Positions 1 through 5,935 of a DNA stretch of 30,677 nt are shown in pieces. Both the position numbers and the translations under genes were made by a program. Origin of the DNA: an uncultured Cytophagaceae bacterium (GTDB taxonomy: Bacteria > Bacteroidota > Bacteroidia > Cytophagales > Spirosomataceae); the NCBI GenBank assembly GCA_938008575.1, contig CALLKB010000214.1, positions 1 through 30,677 on the forward strand, in the 5' to 3' direction. Position 1 is the first letter of the stretch; each line of letters starts with the position of its first letter. The notes under the pieces are model-generated. The model ran no database searches, was not told the DNA's origin, and saw nothing but the letters and a program-made list of their open reading frames with translations.

Positions 1-262
1 TTTCTAATAGCTTGTCGACTAATCGAGAGGCATTAGACATTTTATCCATCATCCGTTCGGTGATTCCTAAAACGGTCATCGGATTGTTTTGTTGTCCACG
101 TAATATCCGTAGTACATTGTACTGTTGGGCGGTCAAACCAAAGGGTTTCAAAAGATCGTGCTGTTGCTGCATCATCCAGTTGCCTGTGTATATAATGTTT
201 ACAATCGCCTTGCTAGTTGGCGTTGTAAATTTGCTCTGCTTTAAATCCTCTGAAATTCCCAT
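1..262 (-). CDS. MarR-family transcriptional regulator (5' part, truncated by window edge)
   Basis: Reading the minus strand from the ATG at 260-262 gives an open frame running off the window start (about 87 codons). The protein begins MGISEDLKQSKF and continues with LTAQQYNVLRILRG (about residues 45-58), a MarR-type second helix, then ITERMMDKMSNASRLVDKL, a MarR winged-helix recognition region. MarR proteins are dimeric repressors or sensors that bind palindromes in their own promoters. That fits the palindrome at 291-309 just upstream. The 87-codon plus-strand frame here is a shadow of this gene. The C-terminal half and the ligand are not visible, so the regulated pathway is unknown; family assignment is fairly sure. 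Confidence 0.85.
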   Translation of the reverse strand, partial: MGISEDLKQSKFTTPTSKAIVNIIYTGNWMMQQQHDLLKPFGLTAQQYNVLRILRGQQNNPMTVLGITERMMDKMSNASRLVDKLLE

Positions 263-280
263 AACTGAAATTTGATGTAG

Positions 281-310
281 CAAAATTAAATGTAATTACA
301 TTAATTACAA
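281..310 (-). promoter_or_regulatory. marR-type gene promoter with overlapping palindromic operator
   Basis: On the minus strand a TTG (310-308) is followed after exactly 19 nt by TAATTTTG (288-281), a full Bacteroidota-type promoter. Between and overlapping these lies the 19-bp palindrome TGTAATTACATTAATTACA (291-309; 8-bp arms, 3-bp spacer). A repressor bound here would block the polymerase, so autoregulation by the MarR protein is the likely role. The boxes and symmetry are seen directly; the binding protein is inferred. Confidence 0.7.
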
Positions 311-352
311 ATGTTTTTAAAATTTATTTTTCAAAAGGTCACATTTATATCC

Positions 353-360
353 TATTTTTG
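353..360 (+). promoter_or_regulatory. -7 promoter box of maf
   Basis: TATTTTTG matches the TAnnTTTG box and ends 3 nt before the maf ATG. Initiation would fall at or next to the start codon, implying a leaderless or nearly leaderless mRNA. No TTG lies at the usual upstream distance. Confidence 0.5.
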
Positions 361-363
361 GTC

Positions 364-975
364 ATGCAAGATTCATTTAGCCTTCAATTTCCTTTCATTC
401 TAGCCTCGAATTCCCCTCGTCGGAAAGAGATTTTATCACAAGCTGGATTTCAATTTTCGGTATTGCCTTCAGATGTGGATGAATCTTTCCCGATTGATAT
501 GAAGCCTCAAGAAGTTCCTGTCATGCTCGCTGAACGTAAGGCGAAAGCTTTGTTAGAGTCTTGTGAAAATGCCCTGATTTTAGCAGCTGATACGGTAGTA
601 ATTTTGGATGGTGAGATTTTGAATAAGCCTTTGGATAAGCAAGATGCGCTACAAATGCTGAAAAAATTGTCAGGTAAAACGCATGAGGTTGTGACGGGAA
701 TTGCATTGGCTAGTCCGCAAGGAATCGTAACGGCAGCTGATTCGGCTTTTGTTAGTTTTAGGGAATTGGCCAACTGGGAAATGGAGTGGTATATACGTGG
801 CGGGTCTTCTTTAGATAAAGCTGGTGCCTATGGCGTACAAGATTTTATTGGTATGGCCGGTATTGAGCAATTGAATGGGTCATTTTACACGGTGATGGGT
901 TTACCTATCTACCGCGTTTATGAATTAATGAAACCGTTCATTTTGGAATCCAAACAGATTCCTTTGGGAATTTAG
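364..975 (+). CDS. maf: Maf-family nucleotide pyrophosphatase
   Basis: Maf proteins hydrolyse non-canonical or modified nucleoside triphosphates (dTTP/UTP or modified bases) to monophosphate and PPi in the cytoplasm, a house-cleaning role; some members are linked to septum formation. The 203-residue product has the family's opening motif ILASNSPRRKEIL (about 12-24), the acidic SDVDE stretch (36-40), ERKA (57-60), and the AADTVV segment (74-79) carrying the catalytic Asp. Length is typical. I chose the ATG at 364 over the in-frame TTG at 358 because that TTG is part of the promoter box. The stop codon interlocks with the stop of the convergent Fe-S carrier gene at 972-975. Substrate subclass is not decided from sequence. 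Confidence 0.93.
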   Translation: MQDSFSLQFPFILASNSPRRKEILSQAGFQFSVLPSDVDESFPIDMKPQEVPVMLAERKAKALLESCENALILAADTVVILDGEILNKPLDKQDALQMLKKLSGKTHEVVTGIALASPQGIVTAADSAFVSFRELANWEMEWYIRGGSSLDKAGAYGVQDFIGMAGIEQLNGSFYTVMGLPIYRVYELMKPFILESKQIPLGI

Positions 976-1298
976 ATCGAGAAGCTCTCGCCGCAACCGC
1001 AAGTACGTGTTGCATTCGGGTTTTTGAATTGAAATCCTTTGCCATTCAAGCCATCTGAGAAATCGAGTTCCGTTCCAGCTAAATAAAGAATGGATTTTTT
1101 GTCGACCATTACTTTAACGCCCTTGTCTTCGAATATCATATCGCTTGCCTGAGGTTCAGATGCGAAGTCTAATTGATACATCAAGCCAGAACATCCACCA
1201 CCTTCCACGGCAACGCGAACGTTGAATGCTTCCGTTAATCCTTCTTTCTGACGAATTTCTTTAATGCGATTCGCTGCAATTTCTGAGATCGTGATCAT
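972..1298 (-). CDS. A-type iron-sulfur carrier (SufA/IscA/ErpA family)
   Basis: This 108-residue protein belongs to the HesB/IscA family, which receives Fe-S clusters from the scaffold and delivers them to apo-enzymes. The three conserved ligand cysteines are present: C36 in GGGCSG and C100/C102 in the C-terminal CGCGES. It is divergent from the suf operon starting at 1442, so it is probably the SUF-linked carrier, although SufA, IscA and ErpA cannot be told apart by these motifs. It has its own promoter (box at 1320-1327) and a short leader of about 20 nt. Its TAA stop overlaps the TAG of maf. Confidence 0.93.
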   Translation of the reverse strand: MITISEIAANRIKEIRQKEGLTEAFNVRVAVEGGGCSGLMYQLDFASEPQASDMIFEDKGVKVMVDKKSILYLAGTELDFSDGLNGKGFQFKNPNATRTCGCGESFSI

Positions 1299-1319
1299 GG
1301 TATTTTGCTTTTTGTGTCA

Positions 1320-1327
1320 CAAAGATA
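1320..1327 (-). promoter_or_regulatory. -7 promoter box of the A-type Fe-S carrier gene
   Basis: The minus strand reads TATCTTTG, an exact TAnnTTTG match, 21 nt before the ATG of the carrier gene. No clear TTG lies 17-23 nt upstream. Confidence 0.6.
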
Positions 1328-1402
1328 AGCAAAAATTAGATAAAATTTCATACTATTTAGAGTGAATCTAAATAAAGTGTGGTTTTGTATCTGATTAGGT
1401 TT

Positions 1403-1410
1403 TAATTTTG
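1403..1410 (+). promoter_or_regulatory. -7 promoter box of the suf operon
   Basis: TAATTTTG matches TAnnTTTG and lies 31 nt before the sufC ATG. It is the only such box seen upstream of sufC, so it probably drives the whole sufC-to-bacilliredoxin run. I see no iron-box-like palindrome or IscR-like site. Confidence 0.55.
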
Positions 1411-1441
1411 TGCCTCATTAGCCTTATTCAATTAGAACGAT

Positions 1442-2194
1442 ATGTTATCAATTAAAAATTTACATGCGCGCATCGGAGAAAAAGAAATTCTTCGTGGGAT
1501 TAATCTGGAAATCAAAGCCGGCGAAGTTCATGCCATCATGGGACCCAATGGTTCTGGTAAATCAACTTTAGCGTCCGTATTAGCTGGTCGGGAAGATTAT
1601 GAAGTAACAGAAGGTTCAGTTGAGTTTCAAGGTAAAGACTTATTGGATTTAGCTCCCGAAGAACGCGCTGCTGAAGGTGTTTTCTTAGCATTTCAATACC
1701 CAGTTGAAATTCCAGGTGTTTCTACGACCAACTTTATGAAGTCTGCGGTGAACGAAATTCGTAAATACCGTGGCGAAGAGCCCCTAGACGCTGTTCAATT
1801 TTTGAAAATGTTCAAAGAGAAAATGGCCTATGTGAACATCGATCAGTCATTATTGAGTCGTTCATTAAACGAAGGTTTTTCAGGTGGAGAGAAAAAAAGG
1901 AATGAGATTTTCCAAATGGCCGTTCTAGATCCTAAATTGGCTATTTTGGATGAAACCGATTCAGGTTTAGATATTGATGCCCTTCGTATTGTTGCGGAAG
2001 GTGTTAACAAATTAAAGAGTCCAACGAACGCGACGATTGTCGTGACGCACTACCAACGTTTATTGGATTACATCGTGCCAGATTTCGTTCACGTCCTCTA
2101 CAAAGGCCGTATCGTTAAATCAGGAACGAAGGAATTGGCTCTTGAATTAGAAGAAAAAGGATACGATTGGATTATTTCGGCTTTAGTAGATTAA
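1442..2194 (+). CDS. sufC: SufC, Fe-S assembly ABC-type ATPase
   Basis: SufC is the cytoplasmic ATPase of the SufBC2D scaffold complex; ATP-driven dimerisation of SufC reshapes SufB-SufD during cluster assembly. The 250-residue protein has Walker A GPNGSGKST (34-42), a Q-loop region at FQYPVEIPG (84-92), the SufC-type signature FSGGEKKR (146-153), Walker B LAILDETDSGLD (166-177) with catalytic E171, and the switch His (H203 in VVTHYQR). ETDSGLDID in place of the usual DEPTSGLD is typical of SufC. It is the first gene of the plus-strand run, with sufD starting 3 nt after its stop. Unusually, no sufB precedes it. Confidence 0.97.
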   Translation: MLSIKNLHARIGEKEILRGINLEIKAGEVHAIMGPNGSGKSTLASVLAGREDYEVTEGSVEFQGKDLLDLAPEERAAEGVFLAFQYPVEIPGVSTTNFMKSAVNEIRKYRGEEPLDAVQFLKMFKEKMAYVNIDQSLLSRSLNEGFSGGEKKRNEIFQMAVLDPKLAILDETDSGLDIDALRIVAEGVNKLKSPTNATIVVTHYQRLLDYIVPDFVHVLYKGRIVKSGTKELALELEEKGYDWIISALVD

Positions 2195-2197
2195 CAC

Positions 2198-3442
2198 ATG
2201 GCAACTGATACATTAGTAAGTATTTCCCTCGGGAAAGAAAAACAAGCGGCCATGGATCGTTTCTTGGCCAAAGGATTTCCTACAAATAAATGGGAGGAAT
2301 GGAAATATGCATCCCTGAAGTCCTTAAATGACATCGATTGGAATTGGAATTCGTCGGAAACTCCTACGAATGCAAGTTCTACATCTATTGAGGGATCTCT
2401 CCAATTGCAATCGTTGAATGGAAAATTCACCACCGTAGGTTCTTTGCCAAACGGCGTTGAAATTCTTGAATTTTCAGCTTTCGCAGCCCAAAACCCTGAT
2501 TTCATTACAAAATGGGAAAAGCGGAATCAAATCTTGGATCAAAACTCCCTTTATGATTTGAATGATGCCTTAACGACCACCCATCAAGTTATTTGGGTTA
2601 AAGCAGGAACTACTTTGCCCCAACCCATTGTACACCAACTTTTGGCAGATGTAAGCATTGCCTCAGCCATTCAAAGTAAATTGTTGATTTACATCGAAAA
2701 AGGGGCGAATGTCACTTGGGTCGATGATTTAAGATCAAATTCATCTTCAGAAACCATTCTTTCGAATTATGTTCAAGAGATTTGGGTGGAAGAATCAGCA
2801 AACTTGACATTCGTCAAAACGCAAGATTTTGCGCTGAAAACGACGCATGTTGATCATACGTTTATTTTCCAACAAGCTAATAGCCAGGTGGATATGTTTA
2901 CTTTCTCCATCAATGGAGGATTTGTGCGCAATAACCTACATTTCTATGTGGATGGAGAAAATGTCCTTTCGAATTTGAATGGATTGTATGTTCCCGGAAA
3001 CAATGAATTTATTGATTCACACACGGTTGTAGATCATCGCAAACCCAATTCAGAATCGAACGAATTATACAAAGGTGTATTGCTAGGTAATTCAACGGGT
3101 GTATTTAACGGAAAGATTTTTGTTCGTCCTGACGCGCAAAAAACGAATGCCTTTCAATCATGTAAAAATGTGTTGGCTTCTGATAAAGCAACGATGAATA
3201 CCAAACCTCAATTGGAAATTTGGGCGGACGATGTGAAATGTTCACATGGAACGACAACAGGTCAATTGAGCGATGAGGCCTTGTTTTACATGCGTTCACG
3301 CGGTATTTCGGAGGAAGCAGCAAAGACTTTGTTGATGTTGGCATTCGTCCAACAAGTCATTGATAAAGTAGAAATACCTGAATTGAAAGAATCTATTTCT
3401 GATCGGGTCGTAGCGAAAATACAACAAGCATTAGGTGTATAA
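2198..3442 (+). CDS. sufD: SufD, Fe-S scaffold complex subunit
   Basis: SufD pairs with SufB and two SufC subunits in the cluster scaffold and is needed for iron acquisition. The 414-residue protein starts with the SufD-type N-terminal helix region containing NKWEEWKYASL (about 29-39), then the right-handed beta-helix core, and ends with the conserved DDVKCSHGTTTG (C348, H350; the His matches the key residue of the E. coli protein) followed by LFYMRSRGI and a helical tail. The WEEWKY motif and the length identify SufD rather than SufB, which is longer (about 480 residues). It sits 3 nt after sufC and 2 nt before sufS, so translation is probably coupled. Confidence 0.95.
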   Translation: MATDTLVSISLGKEKQAAMDRFLAKGFPTNKWEEWKYASLKSLNDIDWNWNSSETPTNASSTSIEGSLQLQSLNGKFTTVGSLPNGVEILEFSAFAAQNPDFITKWEKRNQILDQNSLYDLNDALTTTHQVIWVKAGTTLPQPIVHQLLADVSIASAIQSKLLIYIEKGANVTWVDDLRSNSSSETILSNYVQEIWVEESANLTFVKTQDFALKTTHVDHTFIFQQANSQVDMFTFSINGGFVRNNLHFYVDGENVLSNLNGLYVPGNNEFIDSHTVVDHRKPNSESNELYKGVLLGNSTGVFNGKIFVRPDAQKTNAFQSCKNVLASDKATMNTKPQLEIWADDVKCSHGTTTGQLSDEALFYMRSRGISEEAAKTLLMLAFVQQVIDKVEIPELKESISDRVVAKIQQALGV

Positions 3443-3444
3443 TC

Positions 3445-4674
3445 ATGGCAGATAAATTTGATATTGAGCAAGTACGGAAGGATTTTCCCATATTAGACCA
3501 ACAGGTCAATGGGGCTCCTTTGGTGTATTTTGATAATGCAGCAACGACGCAAAAGCCTCAAATGGTGATTGATGCGCTGAATCATTATTACACACGAGAC
3601 AATGCCAATATCCACCGCGGTTTACACACGCTTGCAGAGCGTGCGACAACGGGTTATGAATTGACCAGAAAGAAGTTGAAAGACTTCCTGAATGCGGAAT
3701 CTACGGATCAAATCATCTTCACTTCCGGAACAACTGCTGGGATTAATTTAGTGGCTCAGACTTACGGTCGGGCTAATTTTTCCAAAGGCGATGTAATTCT
3801 TGTATCGAATTTGGAACACCATTCAAACATTGTTCCTTGGCAGATGATTGCCGAAGAAAAAGGAGCGGAGGTTCAAGTGATTCCGGTTGACGAGGCTGGC
3901 GTGTTGGATGTGAAGGCCTATGTGGAATTATTAGACACAAACCGAGTTAAGTTTGTTGCTGTAAATCATGTATCGAATGCGATAGGAACGATTAACCCGA
4001 TTTCCTATATCATCGAGCAAGCGCATCGCGTAGGAGCGAAGGTGTTAATTGATGGAGCGCAATCAGTGGCACACTTTGAAATTGACGTTCAAGCGTTGGA
4101 TATTGATTTTTTAGCCTTTTCGGCACATAAATTATTTGGTCCTACGGGTGTGGGTGTGTTGTACGGAAAACGTACATTGCTAGAAGCGATGCCGCCGTAT
4201 CAAGGTGGGGGAGAGATGATTAAGGAAGTGAGTTTTGCGGGTACAACGTACAATGAGTTACCCTACAAATTTGAAGCAGGAACACCCAACATCGCGGACG
4301 TATATGCCTTTGGTTTTGCCTTGGATTATTTAAAATCCTTGCCAAAGAATGCCGTTTGGGAACAAGAGAAAGCTTTGTTGGACTATGCAACAGAACAATT
4401 AATGCAAATTGATGGTTTACGTATCGTAGGTCAGGCACCCGAGAAAATTGCCGTGGTTAGTTTTGTGATTGATGGTGTACATCCACAAGACATCGGTGTT
4501 TTGTTGGACAAGTTTGGTGTCGCAATTCGTACGGGTCACCATTGTGCCCAACCGCTGATGGCACGTTATGAATTAGTAGGAACTTGTCGGGCGTCCTTCG
4601 CGTTTTACAATACCAAATCAGAGATTGATTTGTTTGTGAAAGCGTTGAAACGTACGATAACAATGTTGAGTTAA
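3445..4674 (+). CDS. sufS: SufS cysteine desulfurase (class V aminotransferase fold)
   Basis: SufS takes sulfur from L-cysteine, leaving alanine, and holds it as a persulfide for transfer to SufE and the scaffold. The 409-residue protein shows the PLP lysine K229 in AFSAHKLFGPTG, the cofactor-binding residues in TSGTTAGIN (93-101) and DGAQSVAH (203-210), and the catalytic cysteine C367 in RTGHHCAQP. The short active-site loop around C367 is characteristic of group II (SufS-like) enzymes, which need a SufE partner; sufE follows 1 nt downstream. The N-terminal VRKDFPIL matches the family. Length is normal (about 406 in E. coli). Confidence 0.97.
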   Translation: MADKFDIEQVRKDFPILDQQVNGAPLVYFDNAATTQKPQMVIDALNHYYTRDNANIHRGLHTLAERATTGYELTRKKLKDFLNAESTDQIIFTSGTTAGINLVAQTYGRANFSKGDVILVSNLEHHSNIVPWQMIAEEKGAEVQVIPVDEAGVLDVKAYVELLDTNRVKFVAVNHVSNAIGTINPISYIIEQAHRVGAKVLIDGAQSVAHFEIDVQALDIDFLAFSAHKLFGPTGVGVLYGKRTLLEAMPPYQGGGEMIKEVSFAGTTYNELPYKFEAGTPNIADVYAFGFALDYLKSLPKNAVWEQEKALLDYATEQLMQIDGLRIVGQAPEKIAVVSFVIDGVHPQDIGVLLDKFGVAIRTGHHCAQPLMARYELVGTCRASFAFYNTKSEIDLFVKALKRTITMLS

Positions 4675-4675
4675 T

Positions 4676-5098
4676 ATGGCAACGATCAATGAAACCCAAG
4701 ACGAGTTAATCGAAGAGTTTGGTCTCTTTGAAGATTGGGCTGATAAATACGAATATTTGATTGATTTGGGTAAGAAATTAAGCCCGATGAACGAAGCCTT
4801 CAAAACGGAGGAAAATGTCATTAAAGGTTGCCAAAGTAAGGTTTGGTTACATGCCGAAAAGCATGGGGATCATATTGTCTTTTTTGCAGATTCGGAAGCG
4901 ATTATTGTAAAAGGAATGATCAGTATGTTGATTCGGGTTTTATCGAATCACACGCCAGCAGAGATTATGCAAGCTGATTTGTATTTTATTGATCAGATTG
5001 GGATGGCGCAGCATTTGGCCCAAACACGTTCAAATGGTTTGGTAGCCATGGTAAAACAAATGAAAAATTATGCGGTTGCGTTTAATGCAATGGCTTAA
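4676..5098 (+). CDS. sufE: SufE sulfur-transfer protein
   Basis: SufE accepts persulfide sulfur from SufS and passes it to SufB. The 140-residue product has the family layout: an N-terminal helix with the FEDWADKYEYLIDLGKKL region (about 18-35), then the active loop VIKGCQSKVWL with the acceptor cysteine C52 (C51 in E. coli). The C-terminal helices match (MAQHLAQTRSNG region). It starts 1 nt after the sufS stop, so it is translationally tied to its partner enzyme. All catalytic features are intact. Confidence 0.95.
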   Translation: MATINETQDELIEEFGLFEDWADKYEYLIDLGKKLSPMNEAFKTEENVIKGCQSKVWLHAEKHGDHIVFFADSEAIIVKGMISMLIRVLSNHTPAEIMQADLYFIDQIGMAQHLAQTRSNGLVAMVKQMKNYAVAFNAMA

Positions 5099-5110
5099 GA
5101 TAATAGAAGC

Positions 5111-5422
5111 ATGACGGAAGCAGAATTAAAGGAAGAAGTAGTAAAAGCAATTAAGACGGTATATGACCCCGAAATTCCGGTGGACGTGTATGAGCTTGGG
5201 TTGATTTATGAAATCAAGATTTTTCCGGTGAACAATGTATATATCTTGATGACTTTGACGTCGCCCTCATGTCCTTCTGCGGAAAGTATTCCCGTGGACA
5301 TCGAGAAGGCTATTCGGGAAGTGGAAGGCGTTGCAGAGGTTTCTGTCGAATTAACGTTTGATCCACCGTATTCACAAGATATGATGTCGGAAGTTGCCAA
5401 ATTGGAACTTGGCTTTATGTAA
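5111..5422 (+). CDS. DUF59/MIP18-family Fe-S maturation protein (SufT/PaaD-like)
   Basis: The 103-residue protein is a single MIP18/DUF59 domain. It has DPEIPVDVYELGLIYEI (about 19-35) and the hallmark TLTSPSCPSAESIP (50-61) with conserved C54. Relatives include SufT, PaaD and eukaryotic MIP18/CIA2, which help mature Fe-S proteins. Its place 12 nt after sufE supports an accessory role in SUF assembly or cluster transfer. It is not a full SufT (longer, with an N-terminal extension), so I leave the symbol empty. Family assignment is sure; the precise role is not. Confidence 0.92.
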   Translation: MTEAELKEEVVKAIKTVYDPEIPVDVYELGLIYEIKIFPVNNVYILMTLTSPSCPSAESIPVDIEKAIREVEGVAEVSVELTFDPPYSQDMMSEVAKLELGFM

Positions 5423-5452
5423 GTGTGTTTAGCAAATTAAAATAGAAATAAT

Positions 5453-5866
5453 ATGTATCCAGAACATTTAGTACATCCCATGCGGATGGATATCGTAGAG
5501 GGTGGATTTCAAGAATTGAAGTCGGCTGCTGAAGTAGAAGATACCATGGCAAAACCAGGTACGACCTTGTTGTTTATCAACTCGGTCTGTGGTTGTTCTG
5601 CATCTACTGCTCGTCCAGGCGTTAAAGCTGCAGTTGCGGCTTCTGCAAAGAAACCAACGAATTTAGCAACAGTGTTTGCGGGTGTGGATCAAGAGTCTAC
5701 GCAAAAAGCGCGTGAATATACCTTGCCTTATCCTCCATCATCTCCATCAATTGCCTTGTTCAAAGACGGTGAATTAGTTCACTTTGTTGAGCGTCATCAC
5801 ATTGAAGGCCGTTCGGCGGCTTTGATTGCTCAGCATTTAGAAGGGGTATTCGAAGAGTATTGTTAA
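5453..5866 (+). CDS. Bacilliredoxin-type protein (BrxA/BrxB, YphP/YqiW family)
   Basis: The 137-residue protein carries the bacilliredoxin active site CGC (C46-G47-C48) in INSVCGCSASTARPG and the family's FAGVDQESTQKAREY segment. Bacilliredoxins remove bacillithiol from S-bacillithiolated protein cysteines. Family membership is clear; that this species makes bacillithiol is an inference, since no bsh gene is visible here. It is the last gene of the suf run, 30 nt after the DUF59 gene and before a strong terminator, suggesting a thiol-redox role near cluster assembly, for example protecting the Cys residues of SufS or SufE. A general disulfide reductase is an alternative. Confidence 0.9.
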   Translation: MYPEHLVHPMRMDIVEGGFQELKSAAEVEDTMAKPGTTLLFINSVCGCSASTARPGVKAAVAASAKKPTNLATVFAGVDQESTQKAREYTLPYPPSSPSIALFKDGELVHFVERHHIEGRSAALIAQHLEGVFEEYC

Positions 5867-5867
5867 T

Positions 5868-5895
5868 AAAAAAGGAGCCGAGAGGCTCCTTTTTT
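5868..5895. terminator. Bidirectional intrinsic terminator
   Basis: A perfect 12-bp stem (5868-5879 with 5884-5895) has GGAGCC/GGCTCC at its core, a GAGA loop, six A before it and six T after it. It ends the suf operon on the plus strand and, by symmetry, could also stop transcription from the convergent M16 gene. Confidence 0.9.
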
Positions 5896-5904
5896 GATGT
5901 TTGA

Positions 5905-5929
5905 AATAGCCGTTCCATGAACGGCTATT
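5905..5929. terminator. Second hairpin between convergent genes
   Basis: An 11-bp perfect stem (5905-5915 with 5919-5929; core TAGCCGTT) closes on a 3-nt loop. It begins 6 nt downstream of the M16 stop on the minus strand. There is no strong U run on either side, so it may be an mRNA 3'-end stabiliser or act together with the adjacent terminator. Confidence 0.65.
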
Positions 5930-5935
5930 CTTGTT

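Noticed and set aside
12..275. 87-codon plus-strand frame with many Cys and Ile residues
   Set aside because: The minus strand in the same place encodes a clear MarR regulator with its own promoter and operator; the plus frame is a shadow.
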